DNA of 64,000 nucleotides from Bacteroides sp. Marseille-P3684 (GTDB lineage Bacteria > Bacteroidota > Bacteroidia > Bacteroidales > Bacteroidaceae): the NCBI RefSeq assembly GCF_900291465.1, contig NZ_LT985808.1:1706408-1770407 (forward strand), in the 5' to 3' direction. A program made the translations under genes and the position numbers. Positions 17,704 through 25,737 of the stretch are shown here, piece by piece. The notes below the pieces were generated by a model. It was given only the letters and a program-made list of their open reading frames with translations, was not told the origin of the DNA and did not search any database. Within the stretch, counting starts at the first letter, position 1. Each line of letters begins with the position of its first letter.

Positions 17704-18744
17704 ATGAAAATACGTGCTTACATACGAGTCGTGCACAATTGGCTTTGGAAAGTATTTTCCGGTTACGTGGAGGACACGTTCATGGACAGGCAGCGTCTGT
17801 TGGTGCTCATCTATCTGATGATTATCAACACCCTCGTCATGGTGTTGAGGCAGCTGGGGCTGACTGGAATGGAAGGAGGATACTTCGACTGGGGCAACAA
17901 CCTGTACTACGTGCTGTGTTGCGGTGCCTGTGTCCTGTTCCTGCTACGGCTCCTGTCGCTGACGCCCACGCTGGTCATCGTGCTGCTGGGCTGTCTCATG
18001 TTCAATATCTTCCACATGTTCTACATTGCCCTGTTCGGCATAGGCTATGCCTACCCGGCGCTTGTCGGCAGTGTCATGATGATGATGGTGACGCTCTTCC
18101 TTGCCATTCTCTCCTACCTGAAGAGGCTCACCCTTGTCATCGCCGCCCTGTCCGTGACTGCCTATGCCGTCTGTTGCCTGTTGACGCAGGACGAGCACAT
18201 CACGGGCATCTTTGCCGGGGTGGTCGGCGTGTTCGTGCTGGTGTGGCTCATGGGCACCCGGCTCATCGAGCTGCTGACGGAGCTGTCGAAGACGAACGAC
18301 GAGATGAAGGTCACGCAGCGCGAGATATTCTCCCTGTTCCGGATGGACAAGGCTGCCTTGCTGAGTGTGGCGCACCTGGCAGGGAAGCAGGACCTCTCTC
18401 CCCAGCAGACCGGGAAGCTCCTGGAGCGCATTGCCGACCCGGAAGACGAAGAGCAGGTGGACCGCGACCTCGCCGGCTGGTATGAGCAGCACCGCACCGA
18501 CGCGTCCCTCCTGGAGCAGGTCTTCCCCATGCTGTCCCCCTCGCAACGGGAAATCTGCAAGCTCATCGTGGAGGGCTACAAGCTGCGCGAGATTTGCGAG
18601 GTGCTGGGCAAGACCGAGTCCAACGTCACCTGCCAGCGCTCGAACATCCGCGCCCGCCTGCAGCTGGACAAGGCGGACAACCTGCGCGAGGTCCTGCAAG
18701 CCCGTCTGGACGCCTATGTCCGTTCCCATTACCCAAAGTCTTAA
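17704..18744 (+). CDS. Six-helix membrane protein with C-terminal LuxR-type HTH (paralogue 1)
   Basis: A 346-residue protein. Six hydrophobic segments (about 32-51, 67-84, 88-110, 117-139, 142-160 and 167-190) are followed by a soluble, probably coiled helical linker (190-270). A C-terminal LuxR/GerE-like helix-turn-helix (276-321) reads LSPSQREICKLI then LGKTESNVTCQRSNIRA. The recognition helix matches the S-x(2)-T-V-x(2)-H/Q-R pattern of the family only loosely. The layout suggests a membrane-embedded sensor joined directly to a DNA-binding domain, without a kinase. The next gene, 15 bp downstream, is a paralogue with the same layout. I do not recognise a named family and no target is known. 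Confidence 0.75.
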   Translation: MKIRAYIRVVHNWLWKVFSGYVEDTFMDRQRLLVLIYLMIINTLVMVLRQLGLTGMEGGYFDWGNNLYYVLCCGACVLFLLRLLSLTPTLVIVLLGCLMFNIFHMFYIALFGIGYAYPALVGSVMMMMVTLFLAILSYLKRLTLVIAALSVTAYAVCCLLTQDEHITGIFAGVVGVFVLVWLMGTRLIELLTELSKTNDEMKVTQREIFSLFRMDKAALLSVAHLAGKQDLSPQQTGKLLERIADPEDEEQVDRDLAGWYEQHRTDASLLEQVFPMLSPSQREICKLIVEGYKLREICEVLGKTESNVTCQRSNIRARLQLDKADNLREVLQARLDAYVRSHYPKS

Positions 18745-18759
18745 TACCTATTGTCGCTT

Positions 18760-19794
18760 ATGAACTGTTATACCAAGTTCTTCCGTCCTCATGCCCTGGT
18801 GAGGCGGTGTTTCTCTGCCCACATATCCGATTCGTTCGTTGACCGCCAACGGCTGTTTGTCTACGTCTATGCGACCCTGGCAGCCTGGGTGCTCATCACG
18901 CTCAATCTGTTGGGCATCTCCGGTTACCAGGGTCCGTACTACTTTGCCACCAATGCCCTGCAGTTCGTACTGGTGACGGTGCTGTTTGTCCTGTTCTGCC
19001 GACGGAAGCTGTCGTTGCACAAGGCATTCAACCTGCTGGTGGTGGTGACGCAGGGCTTCTGCCTGACGGAGATGCTCTACAACGCCTGCATCGCTCACCA
19101 GACGGACGTGATGATGGTGGTGAGCAACCTCATCCTGCTGATGATTATCCTGCTGATGACCATCGTCGCCTACCTCCACTATGCGCCTTACTGGTGCGTG
19201 GGGACGGCACTGGCAACGTATGCCGTGTGCTGCTGGGTGATGGAGGAACCGATTCTCTACCGACTCTTCGGCGTGTTCGTCTTTGTGTTCCTGCTGATTG
19301 CCGTCCTGGGCAGCCACCTGGCGTACCAGCTGGAGGTGCTTACGCTGGAACACCGCAGCCTGGAGCGCACGGAGAAGGAAATCATCTCCCTGCTCCACAC
19401 CGACAAGGAGAACCTGCGCGACTACATCAGCCAGGCGAAGCAGCAGGGACTGACCGCCGAACAGACCGAGCGTCTGCTGGGCATCCTGCTGAGCGGCGAC
19501 GGCAAGGAGGCACAACGCAACCTGCAGAACAACATTGCCTACTGGTACGAGCAGTCGCAGATTGACTACGAACACCTCGACGAGCTGTTCCCCTCCCTCT
19601 CGGCGTCCGAGCTTTCCATCTGCAAGCTTGTGCTCCAGGGGTACAAGCTGAAGGAGATGTGCGAACTGCTGGGCAAGACGGAGTCGAACGTCACCTGCCA
19701 GCGCTCGAACATCCGTGCCAAGCTGGGGCTGAAACGAGGCGATGACCTGCGTGCCTGTCTGTTGGAAATGAGCAAGATAAGTGGGGGAGGGTAG
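18760..19794 (+). CDS. Six-helix membrane protein with C-terminal LuxR-type HTH (paralogue 2)
   Basis: A 344-residue paralogue of the preceding gene. Start at ATG 18760 (MNCYTKFFRP) rather than TTG 18751. It shares an N-terminal (V/S)-x-D-(T/S)-F-(M/V)-DRQRL motif, six hydrophobic helices, the linker and the HTH. LGKTESNVTCQRSNIRA is identical between the two, while the membrane part has diverged. This pattern suggests a tandem duplication whose products read similar DNA but sense different signals, or form a heterodimer. A GTGGGG/CCCCAC hairpin spans the stop codon (about 19783-19803). Confidence 0.75.
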   Translation: MNCYTKFFRPHALVRRCFSAHISDSFVDRQRLFVYVYATLAAWVLITLNLLGISGYQGPYYFATNALQFVLVTVLFVLFCRRKLSLHKAFNLLVVVTQGFCLTEMLYNACIAHQTDVMMVVSNLILLMIILLMTIVAYLHYAPYWCVGTALATYAVCCWVMEEPILYRLFGVFVFVFLLIAVLGSHLAYQLEVLTLEHRSLERTEKEIISLLHTDKENLRDYISQAKQQGLTAEQTERLLGILLSGDGKEAQRNLQNNIAYWYEQSQIDYEHLDELFPSLSASELSICKLVLQGYKLKEMCELLGKTESNVTCQRSNIRAKLGLKRGDDLRACLLEMSKISGGG

Positions 19795-19870
19795 ACCCCA
19801 CCTTACTCGTGGCAGACGTGTGGGACCCTGACGGCGGAGGCGCTTGAGCCGAGAAAGCCTGCGCCCGGTC

Positions 19871-19901
19871 TTGGCGCTTTCACAATTTCGTCTTACCTTT
19901 G
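19871..19901 (+). promoter_or_regulatory. Putative promoter of the queuosine locus
   Basis: TTGG (19871-19874), 19-bp spacer, and TACCTTTG (19894-19901) fit the Bacteroidetes -33/-7 pattern. Transcription from here would start just upstream of the preQ1 riboswitch candidate. Confidence 0.55.
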
Positions 19902-19928
19902 CCGCGCGAAAAACGATTAGTATTAATC

Positions 19929-19958
19929 CGAGTGCTTGAACACCTCGTAAAAAACAAG
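19929..19958 (+). promoter_or_regulatory. PreQ1-I riboswitch candidate
   Basis: The leader of the queuosine-precursor transporter folds like the very small preQ1 class I aptamer. CGAG (19929-19932) pairs with CTCG (19944-19947) as P1, with the loop TGCTTGAACAC between them. An A-rich tail, TAAAAAACAAG, ends in CAAG, which can pair with CTTG in the loop to close the H-type pseudoknot. The loop ends in ACAC before P1, as in the classical queC aptamer. The tail ends 4 bases before the ATG at 19963, so ligand binding would hide the start region. That fits translational repression when preQ1 or queuine is plentiful. Confidence 0.8.
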
Positions 19959-19962
19959 AATC

Positions 19963-20646
19963 ATGAAGAATCAATCCGTTTCGGTGTCCTTTATGCTGTT
20001 AGGGATACTGTTCTGCGTCTGCCTCATCGCAGCCAATCTCCTGGAGGCAAAAGTCGTGCAGGTAGGGTCCATCTCCATCACCGCCGGCTTCATCGTCTTT
20101 CCCATCTCTTACATTCTCAATGATTGCATTGCCGAAGTCTGGGGCTTCCGCAAGGCGCGACTCATCATCTGGTCCGGCTTTGCAATGAACTTCTTCGTCA
20201 TCCTGCTGGCGAAGGCCGCCGTGGCACTGCCCGCAGCCCCCTTCTGGCAGGGCGAGGAACATTTCGACTTCGTCTTCGGACTGGCGCCGCGCATTGCCTT
20301 TGCCAGCCTCATGGCGTTCCTTGCCGGCTCGTTCATCAATGCCTACGTGATGAGCCGCATGAAGATAGCCTCGCAGGGGCGCCACTTCTCCCTGCGTGCC
20401 GTCGTGTCGACCCTGTTCGGCGAAAGCGCCGACTCCCTCATCTTCTTCCCCATTGCCTTCGGCGGGTTGATGCCCGTGTCGGAGCTGCTGAAGATGATGG
20501 TCGTCCAGGCGTTGGCAAAGACGCTCTACGAAATCATCGTCCTGCCGGTGACCATCCGCGTGGTGAACTACGTGAAGAAGCTCGACGGCAGCGATGTCTA
20601 CGACACCGACGTCTCCTACAACATTCTCAAGGTAAAACAGCTGTAA
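19963..20646 (+). CDS. yhhQ: Queuosine precursor transporter (YhhQ/VUT family)
   Basis: A 227-residue membrane protein with about six helices and the family features AANLLEAKVVQ near residue 25, FPISYILNDCIAEVWGF (about 47-63), and FINAYVMSRMK with FGESADSLIFFPIAF in the second half. This family imports queuosine precursors (preQ0, preQ1 or queuine). The assignment is strengthened by the riboswitch candidate just upstream and queC and queF downstream. Cytoplasmic membrane. Confidence 0.9.
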   Translation: MKNQSVSVSFMLLGILFCVCLIAANLLEAKVVQVGSISITAGFIVFPISYILNDCIAEVWGFRKARLIIWSGFAMNFFVILLAKAAVALPAAPFWQGEEHFDFVFGLAPRIAFASLMAFLAGSFINAYVMSRMKIASQGRHFSLRAVVSTLFGESADSLIFFPIAFGGLMPVSELLKMMVVQALAKTLYEIIVLPVTIRVVNYVKKLDGSDVYDTDVSYNILKVKQL

Positions 20647-20733
20647 GAGCCTGTGCGGACCTCGGTCAAGGTACGTCCCCAGTCTGACAGGACCCGGGGA
20701 CAGACCTCGTAATCCCCCGGCATGTACGGACCA

Positions 20734-20790
20734 AAGTATAATACTTAGGCACCCTAAGTATAATACTTAGGCAGGCTAAGTATAATACTT
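20734..20790 (+). repeat. Three-unit 22-bp-phased palindrome array upstream of queC
   Basis: AAGTATAATACTT occurs at 20734-20746, 20756-20768 and 20778-20790, a period of exactly 22 bp. The middle unit sits in the longer dyad CTAAGTATAATACTTAG. Spacers are AGGCACCCT and AGGCAGGCT. It ends 56 bp before the queC start. The architecture matches the arrays at 9632, 34702 and 46553, but the dyad sequence differs. It could be an operator for queC-queF. Confidence 0.85.
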
Positions 20791-20846
20791 TGCTTCGTCT
20801 GTACCGGGCTTCAACAACATGGAAACCTATCATCACTTACTTAGTT

Positions 20847-21512
20847 ATGGACAATGAGAAAGCTTTGGTGGTATTCAGCGGAGGGCAGGATTCCACCACT
20901 TGCCTGTTTTGGGCAAAGAAACAGTTCCGTGAGGTGCATGCCCTGAGCTTCATCTACGGGCAGAAGCACGTGAAGGAAGTCGAGCTGGCACGGGCGATTG
21001 CCGCCAAGGCGGGCGTGCACTTCGACGTGATGGACGTGTCGTTCATCGGGAAGCTGGGACACAATTCGCTCACCGACACCACGATGACGATGGATGCCGA
21101 AAAACCGGCGGACGGTGTGCCCAACACCTTCGTGCCGGGGCGCAACCTCTTTTTCCTGAGCATTGCCGCCGTCTATGCCCGTGAACGGGGCATCCGTCAC
21201 CTCGTGACAGGTGTGTCGCAGACGGACTTCAGCGGTTATCCCGACTGCCGCGACAACTTCATCCGCTCGCTTAACGTGACGCTCAACCTGGCTATGGAGG
21301 AGCAGTTTGTCATACACACACCGTTGATGTGGATTGACAAGGCTGCCACCTGGGCGTTGGCGGACGAGCTGGGAGTACTGGACCTCGTGCGGAACGAGAC
21401 CCTGACCTGCTACAACGGCATCCCCGGTGACGGGTGCGGACACTGTCCCGCCTGCAAGTTGCGCCGGGAAGGGCTGGAGAAATACCTGCAGACCCGGAAC
21501 ACTCACGTATAG
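20847..21512 (+). CDS. queC: 7-cyano-7-deazaguanine (preQ0) synthase
   Basis: A 221-residue QueC. ATG 20847 places the ATP-PPi loop SGGQDST at residues 11-17. Further motifs are FVPGRN(LF), [15 protein letters not shown] and the zinc-binding cluster [18 protein letters not shown] near the C-terminus (four cysteines). QueC makes preQ0 from 7-carboxy-7-deazaguanine with ATP and ammonia. It lies between the transporter and queF. The 200-bp upstream gap with its dyad array suggests a second, separate control point. Confidence 0.95.
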   Translation: MDNEKALVVFSGGQDSTTCLFWAKKQFREVHALSFIYGQKHVKEVELARAIAAKAGVHFDVMDVSFIGKLGHNSLTDTTMTMDAEKPADGVPNTFVPGRNLFFLSIAAVYARERGIRHLVTGVSQTDFSGYPDCRDNFIRSLNVTLNLAMEEQFVIHTPLMWIDKAATWALADELGVLDLVRNETLTCYNGIPGDGCGHCPACKLRREGLEKYLQTRNTHV

Positions 21513-21581
21513 AATCAAGAACGCCCGGCGTGCGGTCGGCTGACTGACGGCATGCCCGGGCATAACCCGGAAAAAGTATCA

Positions 21582-22049
21582 ATGAAGAACGAAGAATTGA
21601 GAGCGCAGCTGTCTGCGCTCGGACGCAAGACGGAGTACCGTCAGGACTATGCACCCGAGGTGCTGGAGACCTTTGTCAACAAGCACCCCGACAACGACTA
21701 TTGGGTACGTTTCAACTGTCCCGAGTTCACCAGCCTGTGCCCCATCACCGGCCAGCCGGACTTTGCGGAGATACGCATCAGTTACCTCCCCGACGTGAAG
21801 ATGGTGGAGAGCAAGAGCCTGAAGCTGTATCTCTTCAGCTTCCGCAACCACGGCGACTTCCACGAGGACTGCGTGAACATCATCATGAAGGACCTCATCC
21901 GCCTGATGGACCCCAAGTACATCGAGGTCACGGGCATCTTCACGCCGCGCGGCGGCATCTCCATCTATCCGTATGCGAACTACGGACGCCCCGGAACCAA
22001 GTACGAGGAGCTTGCCAACTACCGGCTGATGAATCACGACCTCAAGTGA
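21582..22049 (+). CDS. queF: NADPH-dependent 7-cyano-7-deazaguanine reductase
   Basis: A 155-residue short-form QueF. ATG 21582 ([10 protein letters not shown]) is chosen over an upstream frame from 21552. The nucleophilic cysteine lies in [14 protein letters not shown], followed by the ESKSLKLYL motif and the NHGDFHED motif that includes the catalytic Asp. QueF reduces preQ0 to preQ1. It follows queC by 69 bp, so both steps and the salvage transporter are grouped here. Confidence 0.95.
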   Translation: MKNEELRAQLSALGRKTEYRQDYAPEVLETFVNKHPDNDYWVRFNCPEFTSLCPITGQPDFAEIRISYLPDVKMVESKSLKLYLFSFRNHGDFHEDCVNIIMKDLIRLMDPKYIEVTGIFTPRGGISIYPYANYGRPGTKYEELANYRLMNHDLK

Positions 22050-22068
22050 ACGGCGGGCAAAAGAAGAA

Positions 22069-22113
22069 CCAGCAGTGGGTGGGTCTGTCAAGGGCTCACC
22101 CATTGCTGGTTCT
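22069..22113. terminator. Convergent terminator between queF and the M64 peptidase
   Basis: A long hairpin, AACCAGCAGTGGGTG pairing with CACCCATTGCTGGTT, between the ends of two convergent genes. On the minus strand it is followed by a T-rich run (TTCTTCTTTTG). It could serve both genes. Confidence 0.65.
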
Positions 22114-22168
22114 ATGAGGGTCGGATGTCGGGACATCCGTCGGTCTGCTTCCTTTGGAACGGATTGCC

Positions 22169-23458
22169 TTACCAGCTCTGGAAGCGGATGATGCGCTCCA
22201 GTGCCCGCTGGCAGACGGGGCAGAACGCCGGAGCCTCGTTGATTTTCATGCGGCACTCCATGGCGGGACGGTACACTCCCTTCGAACTGTAACCTCCGCC
22301 TTCATAGACTCCCACCTGCGTGTAGACCTTCTCCGGGTCCGTCACCGGAGGGGTGGGGACGGGGGTGCCTGCGGGCAGCAGGTCGCTCCACTTGGACTGG
22401 AAGTCCTTCAGGGTTGTGAGGTTCGGTTCCCACGGCTCGGTGTCCGACGGATACATCTCCGTGTACTGGTCGTCGTAGTAATACTCGTCCGCCAGTCCGC
22501 CGAAGCTGTGCCCGAACTCATGGACCACGACGGGTCGGAAGTCAGCATGGTGTGCCGTGGTGAGGGTGTAGAAGTTGTAGATGCCCCCTCCGCCGTAGGT
22601 CTCGGTGTTGGCAAGTACGATGATGTGTTCGTAGGGCAGACCGGCGAGCACGTTGTGGAGGTCGCGCACATGTCCTGTCGTCAGGTAACGGTCGGAGTAG
22701 AACGTGTTGAAGTGGGAGCTGAGTGCCGTGCGTTTCCAGGTTCCGGTCCCGGGGACACTGACGCCGCTGTCCGCTGACGGGACGCCGACGGCAATGAAGT
22801 TGAAACGGTCCTTCAGCCTGTCAAACGGGGCATGGGCGAGGATGGCGTCGCAGGCGGTACGGGCATCCCGGTAGAAGGTCTCCATCTCTTGGGCGGTATA
22901 GCCTTCCGCCACGATGGCAACGTCGATGCACCGCTCGCTTTCCCCTCCCTGATGGAGGACGCGGACGGGCGCTTCACTCCGGGCCAACCGTCGGATGAGG
23001 ATGTCGTCCGGGTCAATCGTGTGCGTCAGCGTTGCCGTGGGACGGTGATGGTAGTCGCGCAGCTCGATGGTCACTTCGGCCTCCGCCTTCGGGTAGGGGA
23101 GCAGGAAGGTGTTCTCGAACGCCTTGTCCGTGCGGGTTGCCTCCTCCTGTCCCTGCCACTCCTGGAACAGGGTGGAGAACGACGTGCGGTAGATGACGGT
23201 TCCCGTCGCCTTGTCGCGCATTGTGATGTCGCCATTGCCCGCCAGAGGCAGCTCGTTCAGGTGGTGGCGGCGTCCGCTCCAGCCGGGGAACTGCAGCAGT
23301 TCGCTCACATGGATGTGTTGTTCGCGGGCGTTCCCCGCAAAGGTGTAGTCGACGCGCAGGGTGCGGTTGTCGAAAAACCGGTCGAAGTCCTGCGCCCGGG
23401 CGCTTCCGCTGAACACAGCCAGCCATAGCGCCAGAAGGAGAAAAGTGAAATGCTTCAT
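22169..23458 (-). CDS. Peptidase M64 family zinc metallopeptidase (IgA-peptidase-like)
   Basis: A 429-residue secreted protein. I place the start at 23458 (MKHFTFLLLALWLAVFSGSARAQ), which gives a clean signal peptide; upstream codons would add a polar extension. The zinc site is HEFGH at 313-317 in VVVHEFGHSFGGLADEY, the extended M64 pattern HExxHxxxxLxDE. A beta-rich N-terminal domain (about 25-150) precedes the catalytic part (VAIVAEGYTAQEM onward). Homologues are widespread in gut Bacteroidales; despite the family name, IgA cleavage is not established for them. It is divergent from the Lrp-family regulator. Confidence 0.88.
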   Translation of the reverse strand: MKHFTFLLLALWLAVFSGSARAQDFDRFFDNRTLRVDYTFAGNAREQHIHVSELLQFPGWSGRRHHLNELPLAGNGDITMRDKATGTVIYRTSFSTLFQEWQGQEEATRTDKAFENTFLLPYPKAEAEVTIELRDYHHRPTATLTHTIDPDDILIRRLARSEAPVRVLHQGGESERCIDVAIVAEGYTAQEMETFYRDARTACDAILAHAPFDRLKDRFNFIAVGVPSADSGVSVPGTGTWKRTALSSHFNTFYSDRYLTTGHVRDLHNVLAGLPYEHIIVLANTETYGGGGIYNFYTLTTAHHADFRPVVVHEFGHSFGGLADEYYYDDQYTEMYPSDTEPWEPNLTTLKDFQSKWSDLLPAGTPVPTPPVTDPEKVYTQVGVYEGGGYSSKGVYRPAMECRMKINEAPAFCPVCQRALERIIRFQSW

Positions 23459-23526
23459 ATCAAGGTTCATTTGTAAGTGCAACAGTAGCAGTTGGCATCC
23501 CCGCGTCACATCGGGGGAGTCCGTCG

Positions 23527-23534
23527 CAAAGATA
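23527..23534 (-). promoter_or_regulatory. Putative -7 element of the M64 peptidase gene
   Basis: TATCTTTG on the minus strand, 68 bp upstream of the start. The -33 region is AT-rich without an exact TTTG. Confidence 0.4.
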
Positions 23535-23592
23535 CGAATACTGTTTAAAATGCGGATAAATATTAAATTTTATCATCAATGGGAACATGTAC

Positions 23593-23623
23593 TTTAAGGA
23601 TTCGTTTTTTTGTCTTAGTTTTG
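23593..23623 (+). promoter_or_regulatory. Putative promoter of the Lrp/AsnC gene
   Basis: TTTA (23593-23596), 19-bp spacer and TAGTTTTG (23616-23623), 27 bp before the start codon. Confidence 0.55.
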
Positions 23624-23650
23624 CACTACAAAATAATAGGAGAAACATAA

Positions 23651-24130
23651 ATGGGACATCATCAAATTGATTCTTTGGACGAGCAGATATTGCGCCTCAT
23701 AGCCGGCAACGCTCGCATTCCGTTCCTGGAAGTCGCCCGTGCCTGCAATGTCTCGGGCGCAGCCATTCACCAACGCATTCAGAAACTGACGAACCTGGGT
23801 ATCCTGAAAGGCTCAGAGTACATCATCGACCCCGAGAAGATCGGCTACGAGACGTGCGCCTACATTGGCCTTTTCCTGAAAGATCCCGGGGACTTTGATG
23901 AGGTGGTTGCGGCCTTGCAGCGCATCCCCGAGGTGGTCGAGTGCCACTTCACGACCGGGCAGTATGACCTCTTCATCAAAATCTATGCCCGCAACAACCA
24001 TCATCTGATGAGCATCATCCACGACAAGCTCCAGCCCCTGGGACTGTCGCGTTCGGAAACCATCATCTCTTTCAGCGAAGTCATCAAGCGCCAGATGCCC
24101 ATCGAGCACCTGAGCGACGATGAGGAATAA
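23651..24130 (+). CDS. Lrp/AsnC family transcriptional regulator
   Basis: A 159-residue regulator. An N-terminal AsnC-type winged HTH (about 7-60) includes LDEQILRLIAGNARIPFLEVA and VSGAAIHQRIQKL. The C-terminal RAM ligand-binding domain (about 68-150) includes VVECHFTTGQYDLFIKIYA. Such proteins form octamers and respond to amino acids. It is divergent from the secreted peptidase, so regulation of that gene or of amino-acid use is possible but not shown. Confidence 0.93.
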   Translation: MGHHQIDSLDEQILRLIAGNARIPFLEVARACNVSGAAIHQRIQKLTNLGILKGSEYIIDPEKIGYETCAYIGLFLKDPGDFDEVVAALQRIPEVVECHFTTGQYDLFIKIYARNNHHLMSIIHDKLQPLGLSRSETIISFSEVIKRQMPIEHLSDDEE

Positions 24131-24190
24131 GACGGACCACGGGATGCCGCGTTGCAAGGACGCGCAGCAAGAAGTAATAACCAATCGCAT

Positions 24191-24243
24191 AAACGGCACG
24201 AAGACACAGAGAGTCTGTTCCCTCTGTGTCTTCGTGCCGTTTT
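24191..24243. terminator. Bidirectional terminator between lrp-like gene and pectate lyase
   Basis: A near-perfect stem of about 21 bp (AAACGGCACGAAGACACAGAG with its complement) and a 9-base loop between convergent genes. A T-run follows on the plus strand and the stem base supplies one on the minus strand. It shares GGCACGAAGACAC with the terminator at 40327. Confidence 0.9.
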
Positions 24244-24254
24244 GTTGGGGGAGG

Positions 24255-25667
24255 TCAGTCGGTCGCCTTGCCCTGCTCCAGCAGGAAGAGGTAGTTCTCC
24301 AGGTTGGTGTAGCCGTTGGAGGCGAGCTGCATGGCATCGGAAGCGTCCTCCTTGTCCAGCCCGTAGCAGTCTTCAAAGGCGTCGGGCATGCCGTCGCCGT
24401 CAGTGTCCCGGGGCAGGGTGCCTCCCCGGAGTTCGCCGACACCTCCCGTCGGCAGTTCACGCTCCGAGCTGAGAATCGTCCCTTTCCTGCCCAGCGACTG
24501 CAGCTCTTCCACCAGGTAGGTGTCCACCTGGTCGCGCTGCGGGAGCGAGGCTCCTCCGTGTGCCACAATCCAGGCGTATGCCTCGTCGGCGGTCTGCAAC
24601 CCCTCGATGGTGGGGTGGACGACTGACGGACGGTCGAGGAACGTCGGGCGGTAGACCGTCTCCACCCCGTCCTTCTTCACCCGCTCGACACATTCCCCGC
24701 GCGTCAGGCCGCGTCCGTCGAGTCTGCCGTTCAGGTTGTCGTCCAGCAGGTTGCCCTCCATGTACACGCGGAAGTTCTCGTTGTAGCGCGAGAAGGGGAC
24801 CGTGAAGCCCAGCGTCTTCCCGTCGTAGTTGAGCGTCGGTCCCGCAATGAAGTAGTTGTTCCGGATGTCGGCGTCGCACGTCTGCTGCGTCCGTCCGCCC
24901 ATGATGTAGGCGCCCCCGTTGCCCCAGTTGTAGACCACGTTGTTGACGAACTGGTTGACGCCCTTCACTTTCGGATTGCGGGTCTTGTTGTCGATGTAGA
25001 GGTTGCGGTAGAGCGTGATGCCCCGGTCGGCGTCGGTCTGCATGAGTCCGCCACAGGAGTGGGGCTGCAGTCCCTGCCCGATGAACGAGTTCTGGATGGT
25101 GATGTTGCGCGGTGCTCCCTCCTTCCTGGCGGACGAGCCGTTGATGGAGAAGCACTCGTCGCGTCCCCAGGTGACGGAGAGGTGGTCGAATATCATGTTC
25201 TCCCCGTAGGCGATGCCTGCTGCGTCCTTGCCGCGCGGTCCGTTCTCGCCCATGCGGATACGCAGGTAGCGGCAGATGAGGTTGTCCGCTCCGGAGAAGG
25301 ACACGTTGTTGCCGTAAATCACGATGCCGTCACCCGGGGCGGTGTGTCCTGCCACGGTCAGGTCGGAAGCGAAGCGGAGCGGGGAGAGCAGGCGGATGAC
25401 GCCCGAGACGTCGAACACCACGATGCGTCCCGGCCGACTGACGGCGTCGCGCAGGGAGCCTGTGCCCGAGTCGGCAAGTGTCGTCACGTGATAGACTTCG
25501 CCCTGTCGTCCGCCGGTGGCATGTCTGCCGAAGCCCTCGGCACCGGGGAAGGCGAGCACCTCGCCGTAGTCGGGGAAGCGGTCGGTCAGTTCCCGGGCTT
25601 CCCCCTCAGTGGCGCACGCGGCGAGGCATGCGCCGATGAAACAATTCAGGATGGTCTGTAGATGCAT
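24255..25667 (-). CDS. Pectate lyase (PL1 type) lipoprotein
   Basis: A 470-residue lipoprotein with a lipobox at Cys18 (LAAC). The body is a right-handed parallel beta-helix: FPGAEGFGRHATGGRQG, VYHVTTLADSGTGSLRDAV, then the rungs IVVFDVSGVIRL, LTVAGHTAPGDGI and MIFDHLSVTWGRDE. These are typical of the PL1 pectate lyases of Bacteroidales. The C-terminus carries DTDGDGMPDAFED, a calcium-binding thrombospondin-3/EF-hand-like loop. It would cleave de-esterified homogalacturonan by beta-elimination, probably at the cell surface. It is the last gene of the pectin-type locus. Confidence 0.9.
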   Translation of the reverse strand: MHLQTILNCFIGACLAACATEGEARELTDRFPDYGEVLAFPGAEGFGRHATGGRQGEVYHVTTLADSGTGSLRDAVSRPGRIVVFDVSGVIRLLSPLRFASDLTVAGHTAPGDGIVIYGNNVSFSGADNLICRYLRIRMGENGPRGKDAAGIAYGENMIFDHLSVTWGRDECFSINGSSARKEGAPRNITIQNSFIGQGLQPHSCGGLMQTDADRGITLYRNLYIDNKTRNPKVKGVNQFVNNVVYNWGNGGAYIMGGRTQQTCDADIRNNYFIAGPTLNYDGKTLGFTVPFSRYNENFRVYMEGNLLDDNLNGRLDGRGLTRGECVERVKKDGVETVYRPTFLDRPSVVHPTIEGLQTADEAYAWIVAHGGASLPQRDQVDTYLVEELQSLGRKGTILSSERELPTGGVGELRGGTLPRDTDGDGMPDAFEDCYGLDKEDASDAMQLASNGYTNLENYLFLLEQGKATD

Positions 25668-25737
25668 GGTTGGATGGTTTTGTGGGGAGCCGGAGCTCCC
25701 CTTTAGTTTTTGAATGAACTGGAAGGTCGCGGGCAGG

